From NCBI GenBank assembly GCA_030674185.1, contig CM060312.1, positions 67,297,174-67,361,173 of the forward strand: 64,000 bases of DNA, read 5' to 3'. The position numbers were made by a program, and so were the translations under genes. The notes under the pieces are model-generated. The model did no database searches and was not told the origin of the DNA. It saw nothing but the letters and a program-made list of their open reading frames with translations. The stretch is from Monoplex corrugatus. Taxonomy: Eukaryota; Mollusca; Gastropoda; Littorinimorpha; Ranellidae. Shown here one piece after another: positions 1 to 11,820 of the stretch (positions are counted from its first letter, which is position 1; the number at the start of each line of letters is the position of its first letter).

Positions 1-318
1 TTTCCATCTCAAGACTTTTCTCTTTCGTAGATTTTTGCTCTTGCGTTTGATGAGTCAGTACAATAGATCTGATTTTTTTTTCAAATATCATTTTTGTACG
101 AGTGTAGCGCTATTGTCCAAAACTAATTTGGACTCACTGAGTATTGCACATCCACAAAAACAAAGGAGTTTGGAGTTCAGAGTTTACCCAAAAACACAGA
201 GGATTGCATAATCACTGCAGGAGACCATGCTACCATTATGCAGTCATTGCGCCATCTTTTGTCCATCTGTTAGTAGTGTAGATATAGTTTATTTTTTTAG
301 TAGTCTTGTAGTTGATTT

Positions 319-589
319 GCATGCGTATGTCTGGTGCGTGAATGCGCTTTGATTTATTTGTCAAGATTTGGCGCCGTATGAATACTGTAATTGTCATTAT
401 TATTATTATAATCATCATCATCACCATCATCATCATTATCATCATCTTCATCATCATCATCAGTAGTTAGTAGTAGTAGTAGTTGTTGTTGTTGTAGTAG
501 TGTTGGTATTAGTAGTATTGCATGCGTATGTCTGGTGCGTGAATGCGCTTTGATTTATTTGTCAAGATTTGGCGCCGTATGAATACTGT
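319..589 (+). repeat. Exact 70-bp duplication of a LINE-like 3' tail
   Basis: The segments 319-388 and 520-589 are identical, 201 bp apart, and each runs into trinucleotide repeats. The core, with GCGCTTTGATT, then CAAGATTTGGCGCC and AATACTGTAATT, resembles the tail after the CR1/L2-like coding remnant at 45572-45640. This suggests a LINE 3' end that spread or duplicated with its simple repeat. Confidence 0.7.
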
Positions 590-790
590 TCATCATCATC
601 ATCATCATCATCTATCATCATCATCATCATCATCAATCATCATCATCATCACCATCATCATCATCTCAGTAGTAGTAGTAGTAATAGTAGTAGCAGTGTT
701 GTTGTTAGTAGCAGTAGCAGTGGTAGTAGTAGTAGTAGTACATGTAGTAATAGTATTCTTGTAGTAGTAGTAGTAGTGTTACTGTTTGTA
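393..790. repeat. ATC/GTA trinucleotide microsatellites
   Basis: Runs of ATT, ATC, TAG/GTA and GTT units, interrupted by one of the 70-bp duplicate copies at 520-589. Poly-Ser/His/Val open frames across it are artefacts of the repeat. Confidence 0.9.
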
Positions 791-2724
791 GTAGCTTGCG
801 CAAAACGCCACGTGCTGGCAAGGTCTTAAAAATGGAAGGGCCCGGAATGGTAGGTGGAGGTTTGGTGCCTGATGCTTTGAAACACCAATCTGACAGCACC
901 AGAAGACCAGAGCGTTAAGATGAACAGCCAACAGGTCAGTTTGTTATGTTACGGGCTGGGATGGGTTTCCAGATATCGGATCTTGAGTCCAAGGTTCCAT
1001 TACATGAAAAAGCCATCCCGAGCCAAAGAGTAATACATACCGAAGTGCTGATATAATAAAATGACACGTTTGAGTTCTACGTCACTACAGTAATTGAGGT
1101 AGAAGATAAAGGTTGTTCCGTAAGCCTGACATCGTAGGAGAGCGAGGTGGTAGAGACGTCAACTTTTCTCGGAGCCTGCATTAGGAAGGTTGGTTGAACC
1201 AATCCCCCTCTCTTTTGTTTGTCTTACCTTCTACAACACCAAAAGGGTCAGATGCCTATTCACAGCTGTGTGAAATTGAGCCTGTCACACGCACAGTTTT
1301 CCTCGGGCCTGATTCGAATCCCTACAAACCCGCGCAGTCAGACTGAAATTGGCAGAAGCTTTAACTCTTCACCAACCAAGGACGCTATGAACAACCCAAG
1401 TAAGACGAATCCATCCGTACAAATTTCAGCTGAAACTTCAGTAGCTACAAGAATTGCATCCGCCTGAGCAAAACCAATGGAAAGTAACTCTGAGGTTTAA
1501 ACCCACGCCATTTTATTGTTAGTGTGATGTGGCAGAAAGTTAGTTCTTTAAAATAGATCGCTTTGTTGTCATTGTTCTATTTTGATTTTGTTGGCCACGC
1601 TGTTCATAATACAAGTACAGAACAATTCATGCATTGAACACACCAGTAGTTTGGAGATTTTAAAGTTCCTTATTGAGGTGTGGTGGGGTGGTGGTGGTGA
1701 TAATTACAAAACCATGCTCATTAGGGCACAAGACTTAGGCTACATATCAAGTCAAACGAAATCCAGTACAATTAAATCAATCCAGTACAATTAAATCAAC
1801 CACAGCCTCGATTATTCACCAATGAAAACCCGTACAAACCGTGCCAGTCTTAAAATTAAAAGGACATTCCAGAAGACGATTTATATAACAGACGATGTGT
1901 GTGCGGAGCAGGCAACCGCTTATCTTCGTTCCGGAAGTTGCCTACTCCGTTTTCTACTCGTGTACGTATGCGAAGAAACAGATGGATCCACGACAGTTCA
2001 AAGGTAGAAAATTCTTGATCCAAGAGAAATGACTAGCATGCATTGTTAAGAATCGAAATAGTCACATATTACCTTTTTTTTAATTTTGCGTAATACCGTT
2101 TTGATGAGGAAAAACCGTGAAAATTCAAAAATACTGATAAACTTTCAAAATCAAATTTCTGTGGTTTTCGTCATTTTAATTTCACCAGACATTATTTAGA
2201 CAGTTAATAGTATTATTGTCTTCGAATACTACTTAAATCATAGTTTCAATGTATGTATGTTTACACTCATGATTATACAACACATAAAACATGCATCATT
2301 ATAATCAAACACGCGTCAAGTTTCAGTTGTGTAGTAACACGCAAGTTGATAATGTTACAAGAAGTTCAAAAGTCAATGATCACTTCGACTGGTTCATCAT
2401 CAATAAGAATTTTCTATGTACCATCTCTCTGGAAAGATACAGTCACCATAATGTGGTGTTATCACAACAAACTGTACAAAGTGGCGATGTTGGCGATGTG
2501 TTTTCTGATTGTTTACTTGAAATTGTGACTGCTTTTTAACTAAAGGCACATCTATGTAAAATGTCCTTACTTCAGTGTTGCATTTGTAACAGGTTATGTT
2601 TCTTGAACAAGGACGTTCAGATCCAATGGGTCCTTTGGCACCAAAACAACTATATGCACATAAATACGATTTATTTTATTTATTCGTGTATTTTAGTATG
2701 TGATGCCAGTCATTTCCCTTGAAT

Positions 2725-3142
2725 CAAGAACCGATGTTACACGGTTGTGAGGCGTGGACAGTCAACAAGCAAAGCCAGAACAAGATTGAGGCAGCTGAGA
2801 TGTGGTTTCTAAGAAGAATGTTGAGAGTTCCATGGACAGCAAAGAAAACAAACGAGACAGTCTTGATGGAAGCAGACACAAGAAGATCATTCATAAGGAA
2901 GATTAGGAAAAGACAGGCAACATTTGTAGGCCATTTTATGAAGAAAGGGGAATTGGAGCACCTGGTCACAACGGGAAAGCTGGAGGGAAAAGAGCACAGG
3001 TAAACCCAGGAAAAAAATATTGGACGGACTTGCAGAGTGGTTGAGGACAAAGAGGTGGAAGATGTCTTGCGGCAACAAGGGACAGATGCATATGGAGGGC
3101 CATGATCGCTAACGCCATGTGGCAAGGCACTTGATGATGATG
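2725..3142 (+). pseudogene. RTE-like LINE 3' fragment (copy A)
   Basis: Encodes the end of a reverse-transcriptase [43 protein letters not shown] and RQATFVGHFMKKGELEHLV. It breaks near 3003 and ends with a TGATGATGATGA tail. Severely 5' truncated, as usual for LINE insertions. Confidence 0.85.
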
Positions 3143-3477
3143 AGTATGTGATGAAGTCATAAATTATGGGCGAAATGTTGGGGTTTATTAGTGCTTGCTG
3201 CGAACGCCTTATCGTGTTCAGCAATTGTTGATGCCTATTTTTCAAATAGTTCTTTAGCTGCGCCCACTTTCTAACATATTATAAGTGATTTTTTTTTTTC
3301 AGCAAGTAGTTTGTACAGAGCTGTGTTGACAGATACTTATCACTGTGTTGATCTCAAATAAAGTCATCGGCGTTATCATCAAAATTACAGGTTCTCAGAG
3401 CCTGGTAACATAATGACAAATGGATTCATCTTCAGTCTGATTTGCCTGCCTGAATAAATGACGTTGGTGTGGCAGGT

Positions 3478-3514
3478 TTTATTTATTATTTATTTTATTT
3501 ATTTATTTGTTTGT

Positions 3515-3553
<39 letters not shown>

Positions 3554-3604
3554 TTTCATTTCTTTCTTTCGTTCTTTATTTATTTGTTTGTTTGTTTGTT
3601 TGTT
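3478..3604 (+). repeat. TTTA/TTTG tetranucleotide microsatellite
   Basis: About 125 bp of TTTA units passing into TTTG units. Confidence 0.95.
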
Positions 3605-3730
3605 TTTCTGGCTTGAAGTTGTTGGTCATTCAAGTCTTGTCGCTGTCATACTTTGCTAGTATAGGATTGAAAGTGAAGAAAATATCCTGCTTCTGCATAG
3701 TGAAGTAAAAGTTGTTTCTTCTCATTTGTA

Positions 3731-6490
3731 TCATCATCATCAGGTGCCTTGCCACATGGCGTTGGCGATCATGGCCTTCCATCTGTTTCTATCTCTTGTT
3801 GCCTCAAGCATCTCTTCCACCCTCTTTGTCTTCAGTCACTCTGCAAATCCGTCTAATGTCTTCTTCCTGGGTCTACCTGGTGCTCTCTTTTCCACATAAA
3901 ATTTTTCATAAACTTCCTTATGAATGAGTTTCTTGTGTCTGCCTCCATCAAGATTGTCTCGTTTGTTTTCTTTGCTGTTCATGGAACTCTCAACATTCTT
4001 CTTAGAAACCACATCTCGGCTGCCTCAATCTTGTTCTGGCTTTGCTTGTTGACTGTCCAGGCCTCACATCCGTATAACAGTATTGGTTCTATATAACATT
4101 CAAGAACTCTCTTCCTGATGTTAATTGATAGGCATTTATTGGTAAGAATGCTTGTCATCTTCTTGAATGCTGTTTTGGCTTGGCCGATTCTGCTGGCTAT
4201 TTCTGATGTGCATCTGCCGTCTTATGAAATGATCTTTCCCAGGTATTTAAACTTATCAACCTGTCTTAAGGTTGTGCCGTTTGCTGTTATTTTGCATGAG
4301 GAGATTTCATGTTTTTTACTGATCACCGTGACTTCAGTTTTCCTGCTGTTTAGTTCCAACCCCTTACCTTTACTTTCTATTTCTAGTATATTCACAAGGT
4401 TTTGTAGGTCCCTTTAATTTTCTGCAATTAGCACGGTGTCATCTGCGTATCGAATGTTGTTTATCATTTTTCCTCCAACCTTCAATCCAGGGTCTTCCTC
4501 TAGGTTTCTCATGATGTTTTCGCTGTAAAGTGAAAACAGATCTGGTGACAAAACACAACCCTGTCTGACTCCTGTTTTGATATTTTGAAAAGAGCATACA
4601 TTCATTTTCTATTCTCATTGCAGCTGTTTGTTCCCAATACATATTTCTGATTATTCGTAGATCTTTTCCATGTATATTGAGTTTTCTAGTTGGTTGATCA
4701 ATTCTGCACGTCTTACCCAATTGATGTAATCAACAAAGCATAGATTTAAATCCTTATTCATCTCGATTGACCTCTCTATGATAGTTCTTATGATGTATAT
4801 GGTATTTATAGTTCTTTTCCCTTCCACAAATTCACACTGTTCATTTGCTATTTCTCTTTTGATTCTATTCCTTGTCCTCATCATGATTATTCTTGGTAGG
4901 ATTTTTGTTACATGACTCATCAAACTGATTGCGTGATGGAGTTCGCATTCTATAGCCCCTGTCTTCTTTGGAAGTGCAATGAAAATTGATTTTGACATAT
5001 CTTTGGGGATTTTTCCAGTGTCACAAATTTCATTTAGGAGGACTGTTATTTTTTTCTATACCAAATTCTTCCAGGGCTTCAATCATCTATGTGGTAATGT
5101 TGTCTGGTCCAGAGGCTTTTTCTGGTTTCATCTTTTTCAGTGCTGCTCTAACTTCATCTTTCATTATGGGTGGTCCTTCAAAGTTCTTTCTTATAATGTG
5201 TTCTCGTTTCTGTCATCTTCAAAAAGGTCTTTAATGTACTCTCCCCATCTGTCTATATTTTATCTTTTTCCATGATAAGCATACCATCTTTCGATTTTAA
5301 GCAACCAGTTGATGTGCATGTATATTTCCTGTGGACAATTTCTTCAATTCGTCTGTATATACCCTGAGGATCCTTTTTGTGTCTGTCTTCTATTTCTTTG
5401 CATTTTGTTTTCAGCCAAGCTTCCTTAGCTTCATTGCACCTATTCCTGATTTCTTTATTTATCTTCCTGTATATATCTCCTCGTTTCTCTTTGCTTCCTC
5501 CGTTCCTCCATCAAGCCTAAAATTTCTTTTGTCATCCAAGTTCTTTTTTGCTTTTCTGTCTACTTCAGGGATTTCTTCACAAGCTTCATTTATCGAATTT
5601 CTCAACTTTGTCCATTGTTCCTCACTGTCACTAACGTCTTCCAGAGCACTGACTTTGTTTTGAACATGTACGTTACATTTTTTACGTATCACTTCATCTG
5701 TCTTCAAGGGTCCAAGATTTAGTTTGCTGTTGCTTTTGGTCTGTTTCCTTTTCCTTATATTTCAGCCTAAATCTTCCAACTACAGGATTGTTGTCACTGT
5801 TGCAGTCTGCGGTGGTAGTGTTTTTGCTGACAGTAAAGAATTTCTAAATCTTTCATTAATCAGGATGTAATCAATCTGATTTTTGGTATTATCTCCTGGA
5901 CTCATCCAAGTCCTTTTTCTTCTATTAGGCTGCTCAAACAAGGTGTTTTCTACTATGAACTCAGTCATCTGTGCCCATTCTACAAGTTTCCCTCCCCTTT
6001 CATTTTGTGTACCAAGGCCATGAGGTCCAACTATAATCCCCCACCCTATCCTGTCCTACTTTATCATTAAAATCTCCCATTATTATTGTAACTTCTTGTG
6101 ATTTACATGGGTCTTGGCCAAATCTAATACTTCGTGGAAGTTGTCGATGTCTTCCTGAGTAGCCTATTTGCTGATGTTGGTGCATATACCTGAATGATAC
6201 TGATATCAAATGGCCTGCCTCCCAATTTAACCAGCAAAACTCTGTCGGACACGGCCCAGTATCCCTTAACTGCTTTTGATTTGTCCCTGTCCATTACGAT
6301 GCCTACTCCTCTTTCGTGTGAGTTTCGACCAGAGTATATTACTGTATACTCTCTGTTATCATGCCTGCCCCCTTCCATCTCACTTCCCCTGTCCTAAAAT
6401 ACTAATGTTAAGCCTTTCCATCTCCATTTTGATATTGTCTAATTTACCTTTTTGCAACAATGTTCTAAAATTGATATTCAGCTTATACAA
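3731..6490 (-). pseudogene. Near-complete, broken RTE-like LINE (copy B)
   Basis: Reading from 6490 down to 3731, the endonuclease starts at LNINFRTLLQKGKLDN (about 6480-6430). It continues with MEGGRHDNREYTVIYSGRNS, VYAPTSA, IMGDFNDKVGQ and NQIDYILINERFRNS. The reverse transcriptase follows with MSKSIFIALPKKTGAIECEL, GVRQGCVLSPDLFSLYSE and [13 protein letters not shown] (YADD catalytic box near 4450). The common C-terminal region comes last, and the 3' end is a run of TGA triplets. Frameshifts and stops split the ORF into about eight pieces. About 2.76 kb is close to the full coding length of RTE-clade elements. The short 3' UTR and triplet tail fit RTE, but the clade is inferred from motifs only. 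Confidence 0.85.
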
Positions 6491-6587
6491 ACACAAAGGG
6501 GGTTTAGGGACTGGAAGGTCCGCACATATGTTGACCTGGGAGACCAGACAAATCTCCACACTCTTTCCTACCAGCCATAAATGCCTA

Positions 6588-6842
6588 TGCGGATAGCTCA
6601 ATAACTCAGTTGGTTGAGAGTCGGATTCACACACTAATGGTTGTGGGTTCGAATCCCAGGGTGCGCTACGTTAAAACTGGCCTTCTCACTGTCCCTTCTT
6701 AACATCTTTGATGTTCTGGTGGTGTCAGTATAGCATTAGATAGGTCCCACTTTCCCCTCTTCCCTCGGATGGTCATCCCCGTCGGCCATATCACCTGAGG
6801 TGGGTGCCGACGCAAAAACTAAACCAAGCCAATCAATCAACT
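6588..6842 (+). mobile_element. tRNA-derived SINE (first type)
   Basis: The head GCGGATAGCTCA...CTCAGTTGG is A-box-like and GGTTCGAATCCC (6656-6667) is a pol III B box. A non-tRNA body of about 170 bp follows, ending in short AATC repeats near 6825-6842. The tRNA head has extra bases and no clean cloverleaf, so it is a SINE and not a tRNA gene. Confidence 0.75.
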
Positions 6843-6951
6843 CAGAACCTTTTGACTGGAAGTCTGACATTTACGCACTTGAATACTGTGTGGCACCGTT
6901 ATCATGCTACATTGTCATCTTAAAGTTTGACATGCACTGTGGGTCTGGCCT

Positions 6952-6963
6952 TTGTGTGGTGTG

Positions 6964-6994
<31 letters not shown>

Positions 6995-7050
6995 TTTTGT
7001 GTGTGTGTGTGTGTGGTGTGTCTGTGCTGCGTGTGCGTGTCGTGTGGTGT
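6952..7050 (+). repeat. GT microsatellite
   Basis: Interrupted GT run with GGT and TTT variants; the Val/Cys open frame through it is not a gene. From 7050 to 7540 nothing is recognised. Confidence 0.9.
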
Positions 7051-7544
7051 TTACAATTTTCAATTCATGTCCTCTTCAGCAGTAGATTCATGTTTCGTAA
7101 ATGCAGAACCATCTGAATCTGATTTTGTACTAAACCACTCCTTAAATAAATTCCCCTGGGAGGATTTTCAAATAAAGCCAGCGAACATGCACGTACAAGA
7201 ATTTTACTCTTTATCAACCAAGCTTTGCCACATTCAGATCACACCACCCTTCATCACCGTCATCTCGCAAGCTGCCCCGCCTGGAACATAGGCCACCATC
7301 ACGCACTCTACTTGTGCAGTCTTACCAGTTTCGAACATGGTACGCATCGTTCATGTTCCAGTGGTGATAGCAGTCCTGGTGGTGATAACGATCGTTAGTC
7401 TGGCCGCTTCCAGAATCTGGCTTTCACTCCCAATGTCATACGATACGATACGTCGATTACAGATTATCTTATACGATATGATACGATTACAGATTATCTT
7501 AGGTCATTACGACCTCTATCTGATCTTTTGATCAGCAGCACTAA

Positions 7545-7965
7545 CTAGTCTAACTGAATATCCAAGTACCTAACAACCTTTTGATCGTGTCTTACTCTAA
7601 TTACTGACTTTCTGATGAGTTGAAAGTGGGATTAGTGGGTGGCTTATATCTACTTGATGAATGAAATCCTTGAAGGTGGTATCTAGTCTGTTTTTGAAGT
7701 CATTTTAGTGTATCAGCATTCACCACAGTGTATTCTAGTGCATTCCATGTGTCTACCACTCTCTGTGTGAAGAACTTTGTCGTAGGCTGGTTTTGCAGAA
7801 CTTCTTTTTCAGTTTGTAATTACGACCCCTTGTAGTGCCATCGACAACCATCTCAAAAGGATTTCTGCAGTCATATAATCCATGAGTGATTTTGTAGACT
7901 TCGATGAGATCCCCACGGATTCTCCTGTAAGCCATGCTAGGCATCCTCATAATTTTCAGTCATAG
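7545..7965 (-). pseudogene. CR1/jockey-like LINE C-terminal fragment
   Basis: The minus strand encodes YRRIRGDLIEVYKITHGLYD, then YKLKKKFCKTSLRQ and a HREW segment. This matches the usual C-terminal tail of CR1/jockey-like reverse-transcriptase ORFs (R+RGDLI..YK, LR..FF..R...W). Stops follow and no catalytic domain is present. Confidence 0.7.
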
Positions 7966-8018
7966 AGCCTCCTGCTTGAGATCCATCCTCTTCTTCAACA
8001 AATTATCCCTTGATATGT

Positions 8019-8116
8019 TTAACTCTTTGACTCCCACCCCATTCATCAGCTGCATTTGCTAGCATGGTTGACAATGCAAGATGCTGGTGGACAGGGTGCG
8101 TGAGTCAAAGGGTTAA
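8019..8116 (+). mobile_element. TTAA MITE copy 1, without the inner palindrome
   Basis: TTAA-bounded 98-bp copy with outer arms AACTCTTTGACTCCCACCCC and GGACAGGGTGCGTGAGTCAA and core GCTAGCATGGTTGACAATG. Other copies carry an extra inner palindrome at the place where this one runs directly from TGCA to TTTGCTAGC. Confidence 0.75.
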
Positions 8117-8230
8117 GTTTTTTAGCCGTGGAGAGATGTCCTTAGCCTTTGCCCAACTGACCTTTCTCACAACGGGCTTCAGACCAGCAATGGGGAAGTT
8201 GGTGACATTCAAGTTTTAAGTATAAAACCA

Positions 8231-8562
8231 GTGGCTGTGGTGTAATGTTAGCACAACAGACTACCCACTGGAAGGTTGTGGGTTCGAATCCCCATCAGTA
8301 CCTTCAAAAATCATTTTGGGATTTATCAGCTCTAACGGCTCCTACCCAGAGTTGGGCGTGTTATGCATCCACTTCATGACTGCTCATGAGGGTGTTGCTC
8401 ATATCTTCTGACCAGCACCACAGGTGTCTGTATCTCTAAGGCCTGGTTGACGCCAGGATATATTATGATAGTAAGCGTGGCTTACAGCCCCGTCAGGCAA
8501 TCTCAATCCTAAATGGAACTCCATAGCATCATGATTACCACCCTCATCGTCGTCATCATCTT
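8231..8562 (+). mobile_element. tRNA-derived SINE (second type)
   Basis: A box TGGTGTAATGTTAGC (near 8238) and B box GGTTCGAATCC (8281-8291) head a body of about 250 bp that ends in ATC/GTC triplets. The body differs from the SINE at 6588, so it is a second family or a divergent member. Confidence 0.7.
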
Positions 8563-8987
8563 CGCATTGTAAAAACTGTTCTAGCTTCTATGGCAGTACC
8601 CAAAACTAAAACCGTTACTTTGACTTGTCTGTTGATCACCTCTTTTTTGGCTGGAAGAGATTTGTTATTTCCATCATGCTCCATGTGTACATGTGGTTTG
8701 TACATGAATGGTGTGTGTGTATATGTGTGTGTGTTTGTTTGACAGCTTAAAATAAAGAACAAGCCATCTGATCTAAAAAAAATCGGATATATGTGGTTTG
8801 TTTGCGGGCATATGGCATATGTAACAATCATTTTGGATCTTTTTCAATCACATAGCATTTGCAGCATTTGTGCATATGGAAATAAACTGGGTGTCGACGT
8901 TGTCTTTGTACAACTCAACTGAAACACAAGTGTTTTGGCCACAAAAGCTAATGGCATATATGCTTTATATTTCTCTCTCTCTCTCTT

Positions 8988-8990
<3 letters not shown>

Positions 8991-9041
<51 letters not shown>

Positions 9042-9092
9042 GCACGCACGCACGCACGCACCACACACACACGCAAGCACAGTACACATACA
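8991..9092 (+). repeat. CA / CGCA microsatellite
   Basis: CT run, then CA repeat, then CGCA repeat, then CA again. Confidence 0.95.
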
Positions 9093-10879
9093 CAGAGTAA
9101 GAAAAAAAAATTGGATAGAGTAATTTTCATGTTTAATTTAAGCATCAACATTTGTTCTCCAAAAACACTTCAAGCATTCATACCTTGCAACATATCCATA
9201 ACTTGTCCACTCTAATCAACTGTCTAGAAAAGTAAATAGCTGAATGCACATGTTCATGTATCAAACTACAGTTGTGCACGTAACAGTCAAAGGCCAAATG
9301 CATTTCCATTAGAGTGAACATCCACACTATATTCGACTTTGTTAGCAATATCATCACTCTCACATCAGAATCGACAAACGACATACACTCACTCTCTGTC
9401 ACTACTCACATTCATCCCTGACCAAAATTGCTTTTTTTTTTGAGTCTTTCTTTCAGTTGCTCTCTGACACAATCATTTCTCGAGCATGTATCACGAGAAT
9501 ACCACAGAAGTAGTCAAATCTTTTTCTCCAAGAACTTACATCAATCATTCACCTGTGATAAAGTTAAAGATGATCCTGATGAAACTTTTAACACATTTCT
9601 GATCATGCAATATCCGCTAAGTTGCTGCCCCTAGACCAAATAATTTAGACTGTTGCAGACAACGCTACAGGTTGTACCACATAAAATCCTCTACTAAGCT
9701 TTGTGTCTGAATGTATTTACTATAATCTTTGTGAAATTGTGTAAAAATGATTGCTTAATACAGTGTGCTTTTATCTACTACAAAACAAAATCATATATTT
9801 GAATATTCGATTTCACTATGCCCACATATACTGGCGCCACGATTGTTTTGATTGTTGTTTCGGTGGTGTTCACGAAACAGTGAATGACCATCACCATCAC
9901 CGCCATTCAACACATCACTGTCACTACTTTTGATAACATTTTTGTTGGAATTGTCACCAAAGTCACTGTCAAAATCATTGCTTGTAATTTCATCTTCTGC
10001 AGCATTGTCCATGAAGATTTCGTCAAGCAATTTGTTGATCAGTGTAAAAGTTCCACTATACCATAATTTCAAATGAACAAAAGAATGTTACAGGAAAGCC
10101 AGAGGACTGTTTCCTACCTTTTTTTTGTTGTTGTCTCTGTCAACAGCCAAAACCGAAAGTGATGGGTATGAACACAATGTGTCAGTTACAATTGTATGGT
10201 CCAAAATGTGTTAACCCAACAGCAATACACTAAAAGGTAATGCAGCCTAATAATATGAACAAGAGAATGAGAACAAAAGAAGAGAAGTGCTTGAATGCAT
10301 GACAAATAAATTAATGCGATGTCAGGAAACTGTTTTAATTTGGTAAACTAGTGTATGTCATCAAGACTAAGAAATTCATTAGAAATTAAAATGTGGATCA
10401 TTAATGTTCCTGGCACAGGTTGCTGATTTTGTAATCTGTAAAATACCCACAACTGTCTACATGAAATTGTTGGTGTTGTTAAGCCTTTTTCAAATATTAG
10501 AATTCTTTTCAAAAGAGCACAGATCTTTCCCTAAAATGATTAATGTGAAATGACACAACAATGTTTCAACTGTTTTTTCTTTTATAAAAACAAACATTAT
10601 TCTGTAAGAGTAACAATAAACCACCTAAAATTCAAATTCACAAGAATAACCCTGTGATGGTAAACTCTACTGAAACAATTTTCCATAGATAAATGATGGT
10701 TCCAAACTCTTAAAGTCTTAGTTATTTACAATGAACTTAGCATTCCTGACAAAGTTACACTTGAACAATGGTGGATAACAATCATAACAGAATCAATCAC
10801 AAAACCCAACAGACAAAAAATTAAAAACCCCACACAAACAAAAGTTACTAACAATTCTGCAACTACAAATTCCCCAACA
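9093..10879. other. MANF downstream flank, 3' UTR not resolved
   Basis: AT-rich DNA downstream of the MANF stop. The first minus-strand poly(A)-signal candidate is ATTAAA at 10339-10334, which would give a 3' UTR of about 550 nt; this is weak evidence. A 93-codon minus-strand frame (10072-9794) is acidic (ITSNDFDSDFGDNSN) and matches no family I recognise. Confidence 0.4.
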
Positions 10880-11079
10880 TCAAAGCTCAGTCTTCTGACT
10901 GCGTTTCTTGTGTGCCTCTGGGTCATACTTGGGCATGAGTCGTTCTATCTCTCTGATAAAGTCTGACTTCTCCATACATCCCTTGCAGGCATTGTCCACT
11001 CCCCACACAGACAGGATCTTTTTCAGCTCATTGACGCGCAGCTTCTTTAAGTTGGTGTTGGCCAGATCAATTTGTTTCT
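10880..11079 (-). CDS. MANF: MANF exon 4 (C-terminal domain, KTEL end)
   Basis: Residues 124-189. EKQIDL..., [28 protein letters not shown] and LMPKY are the conserved C-MANF blocks. The tail KKRSQKTEL ends at the TGA at 10880-10882. The acceptor is ATTTCAG. Confidence 0.95.
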
Positions 11080-11781
11080 CTGAAATGAAGAACAGAGGAA
11101 AATGGCCTGTCAAAACATATTTAATCAAGAACAGCTCACCTCTCCCTCAACGCTGAGATTGAGAAACAAATGGTCCAGACTTTCCACCATTCTCTTTTCC
11201 ATTAACATTTTTAAAAACTGACAGACAAAACAATAATTCATTTGAAAAACAAAAAATAACTAATGTACATCACAAATGACACATCTACTGAGCCATACAC
11301 TCTCTCTATGCTGCCTTATAAGATATGCTTTTCATAATTATGCCCTTGCAAATCATAATTTATCAATCACAGGTCCTTGCTGTATATCTACAACCTTACA
11401 CGGCTGAGAATTTGACAGATATCTGACTCAAAACTGGAGTGCAACACTGCAGGGGAACTGTTATGCCTGATCGGCACAGGGAGTTTTTAAAGTGTAAAGG
11501 GGATGTGCAACCCTCTCCCCACTCTTTCATTAAATGACACTGGCACTTCCACAGGTGCAGTGACAGTCACAAGTAAGATAGCCTCAGGAGCAGTTTTGCT
11601 ATCTGAAGTATTTGTCTCCAAGTCTCTAGCTCAAGAACCTTCATGGAAACACATGGGCATTTACCGACAGTGGAGACATTTCTTGGCTTTGGAATGGATG
11701 TTAAAACTTATACAAGTTTTGAGGCAGTTACCCAAATGCTGATGCATTTCTTCGGTCTGAAATCAATGTTGAAACTTTTAC

Positions 11782-11820
<39 letters not shown>

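Larger units (their letters stand above)
1..2724. other. Non-genic DNA with trinucleotide arrays
   Basis: No host gene recognised. The segment holds the ATC/TAG-type trinucleotide arrays and a 70-bp duplication (separate entries). From about 800 to 2720 I see no recognisable gene or element; open frames here are short and have no family match. Confidence 0.6.

Noticed and set aside
6588..6670. Functional tRNA gene
   Set aside because: A and B boxes are present but the head has inserted bases and continues into a SINE body; no cloverleaf closes.
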